Assembly: GCA_021904315.1 (NCBI GenBank)
Contig: CM038920.1
Coordinates: 11,594,001 to 11,658,000, forward strand
Direction of reading: 5' to 3'
Length of the DNA stretch: 64,000 bases
Source of the DNA: Sphagnum magellanicum
Taxonomy: Eukaryota > Streptophyta > Sphagnopsida > Sphagnales > Sphagnaceae
Below, one piece after another: positions 61,395-64,000 of the stretch; the stretch's first letter is position 1; each line of letters starts with the position of its first letter. The translations under genes and the position numbers were made by a program. Under the pieces are notes generated by a model, which saw nothing but the letters and a program-made list of their open reading frames with translations, was not told where the DNA came from and did no database searches.

Positions 61395-64000
61395 ATTCAC
61401 CATCTTGGGTGAACCACCCACTTTAGCACCATGGTAAAGTCCAATTTTATCATGTTATTTCTAACCATGGTATATAACTATGGTTAGAAATAACATGATA
61501 AAATTGGACCATAAGACTAAATCAAGGTCTATGAATCCAAATTTTACATTTCTTGAATTGAATATGGCCACTATAAAGCCTTAGTCAAGAATTAGGTGAA
61601 GGTTATTAGTGTGGGTGCTAGTTCACCTTGGGTGAACCACATCCATGCTGGTGGTACCTCCACCCAACATTTCTTTTTTCTGGTGAATTTTCACCAAATT
61701 CTTACACATCACAAGGGGCTATTACCCCTTAAAAATTTTAAACAAAGCAAAAATTATGATAAATTTGTTCAATTGTGAATAGGGCCAAATCAAGATTTGC
61801 AAGGGCAACCAACCGAGGGTGACACATGTTGCCTTTGGATGGTGTTTCCTTTCAAAATGGGTGCACATAATTGTTCTACTTTAGGTTTAAGGTTTGCCAC
61901 TTTGGCTGACTTAGGTTTAGAGTTTCATCGGATCTTTAACATTGAGACATAAAGCGAAGCCTTTAATTTTATTGTCTCCATTACCCCTTTTCCTTGCATC
62001 TTTTACATGCTTCAACAAGCAATTGCCAAAATGATGCAATCCATAATGAAGGGGAATTTAAAAGCTTGTAAATCGTACAAGTGCCATTCCTAAAAAAATG
62101 AACCTCGAATGTTTTGGTGGACATTAAAAGTCAAAACTTAGTTTGTTGTTCAAGTTTCTTGAATTGGGAGTCAAAACTTTTAAGTTTAACATTGAATCGT
62201 TAATAGGTTTTGCAATTGTACACATTACATCATGCATATTACAATGTGGTCATTGGTTGGTGGTTGGAACTTGGAATGAGTTGGGAGGTTGGAATTGATC
62301 ATTGAAAATTGGAATTGTTTTCAATTTTTTAAGTTTGGCAAGGGAATTGACAATCAATTTTCAATGGTTATAATGGCCCCAGAAGCATTTAAGAACATTT
62401 CTTCACCATCAATTAACACCACACTTCTAAATCTTTGTTTCTACATAATGTTTACTTTTGTTTTTTTTTTGTTTCTTGGTTGCATTTTAATTTGTTAATT
62501 ATTGATTGTTTTTCTGTTCATAAATAAAAGGTTGTCACAAGGTTTTTGCACTTGCCACTTGTTAAAATTTTGTTGCTTGTTGTGATGTTTCACACTTATA
62601 GGTTGTTGTTGGTGGGTTGTGCATGTTAGTTTTTCACATAATAATTGTTTGTCACTTGTAATCACAATGGTCAATTCATCTTCAAGCATTTGGTAATAAT
62701 AAAAGCTCAAGCCCCTTCTTCTTGATTTTTTTGCACACAATCAAGTTTAGGGTTTAAGGTTTAACAAAAGTTATGCATCAAGCCTTTTTTTTGTTGATTT
62801 TTTTACACATGATCAAATTTAAGGTTTAGCAAAAGTTCAAATGTAGCATGTTACTTGAAGTCGTCACATCTAATTAATAATGTCATTTGTGCATGTAACC
62901 TTGTTGTGCTTCTTCACATTTGCAGCTTCTTGTTTGTCACTTACATAGGAGTAGCTTATTGTGAATTTGTAGTTTGTTGTGCACCTCCAACTTGCTACTC
63001 ACTTGAAACTTGTAATGAATTCATTTTTGTCCATGGTGCATAAAAACTTCTCCAGGATTTCAAGCACATTCTTTTTTTCTAATTGTGTTCCAATGGTTTT
63101 TTACCCCTAGTGCTACTTCCAACCAAATCATGAAGTTGATTGTATGATCCTTGATCCAAACCAAACAAAAGTCAACATAAAGGTAAGTAAAAAATGAAAA
63201 AATGTTCATGAAATGAATCGTTGATTCCAAAACACTTGGGCTACTAAGTTGCTTTGGGCAAAATCTATTGCAAGTGTTAATAGGGTGGTGAATAAAGTGA
63301 AATGCAATGTTTGCATAGGGATTAAAGGGCACAACAAAATTTGGCGCCAAAATTGGATTCATTATGGAAGCATGTTGGTTGAATAAAGTTACCATTACAT
63401 GATAGGTGTATGTGAAAAAGTATTACACTTTAAAGACAAACCAACATGTGTTCAATGAACACTTGTATGTGGCAAGGGGGAGAATTTATGGCAACAACTA
63501 GCTACATGTGTTGTGGCAGAAAAAGAGAAAAAAATTGTTCAATTTGCATTAATTTTCTATTTGCTTTCTCAAGGTGACCTGTGACTAAGTATGAGCAAAT
63601 GCGATTTATGTTTGTTTTCTTCAATGTTTAACTAATTAGCCAAGCATTAGATTGATTTACAAGTTGTTGAAAACAAACATAATGTGATGTTGAGTGCCAT
63701 TAAAGAAGTTGTTTTGGTTTCAAATTCAACAAATGAAGTGGTGACAATGGATAATCAAAGTTAGATTTCAATCCATTGTTATGTGGTGGGAAGTTGGAAA
63801 TGGGTGTCTATTTTATTCACACTTGAACAATTCATTGAAAGTGAAACTACTATTAACATCAAGTTGTAATTTTTGTAACTTTGATGAAGTTTCGTGGTTT
63901 ATTTGAAAATCAAGTTACCCATCAAATTATGTGCCTTGGAGTTGATGGTATTTCCACATTTCAAGGGGTTTAATATGGAGTTGCCATTCTAATGAAGATT
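61395..64000. repeat. Copy B of large paralogous segment, right block
   Basis: Counterpart of 17893 to about 20490; the match is still running at the window end. It includes a 30-bp hairpin absent from A. No gene is present; the equivalent of the 20380-21000 transposase relic begins only at the last bases. Confidence 0.88.
61439..61509. repeat. Perfect 30-bp inverted repeat with 11-base loop
   Basis: Arms are 61439-61468 and 61480-61509, and the loop is GGTATATAACT. Copy A (17938-17967) has only the left arm, then TATATATCCCATAAGAC. The hairpin is therefore new in B or lost in A. Confidence 0.92.

Overview
The window looks like nuclear DNA of a land plant: it is AT-rich, dominated by decayed transposable elements, and carries one intact-looking intron-containing gene. 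That gene has ten exons with GT-AG introns, a plastid-type N-terminus, and encodes a fatty acyl reductase of the MS2/FAR2 type, an embryophyte wax and sporopollenin enzyme. The lineage within land plants cannot be told from this sequence alone. Layout: most of the window is two copies of the same long non-coding segment. Copy A occupies about 1-22000 and copy B about 35284-64000; B is still matching A (near 20490) when the window ends, and A is already matching B at base 1, so both extend beyond the window. The FAR gene (22916-28354) lies between them, followed by unclassified intergenic DNA, a Ty1/copia gag-protease relic (33489-34460) and a tRNA-like scrap (35041-35100).

The two copies differ by a few large events that can be polarised. 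Copy A carries a Helitron of about 8.7 kb (7435 to about 16090, minus strand) with a decayed Rep-helicase gene, two tandem 3' ends and an apparently captured alpha/beta-hydrolase fragment. Copy B has an empty site there. Copy B carries a 6279-bp hAT element (37566-43844) with an 8-bp target duplication. Copy A has, at the same place, a double target site separated by one base (2273-2289), which is what hAT excision leaves. Copy A also lost about 9.9 kb (present as 51460-61394 in B), 446 bp near 6385, and about 320 bp near 5033.

The transposase genes are dead, but reading frames are mostly intact. The Helitron ORF has ten in-frame stops in its main frame, eight of them TAG, and the hAT transposase has three (TAA, TAG, TAG). 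Nearly all can be explained by C-to-T (or G-to-A) transitions, as expected from decay of methylated cytosine. The hAT element also has a long antisense ORF of unknown function and unusual palindromic subterminal repeats. Older hAT relics of a second family (ZNF862/DUF4371-like) lie in both duplicated segments. The only gene expected to work in the host is the acyl reductase; the rest is a record of transposition, excision, duplication and deletion. Alignments and identity judgements were made by eye.
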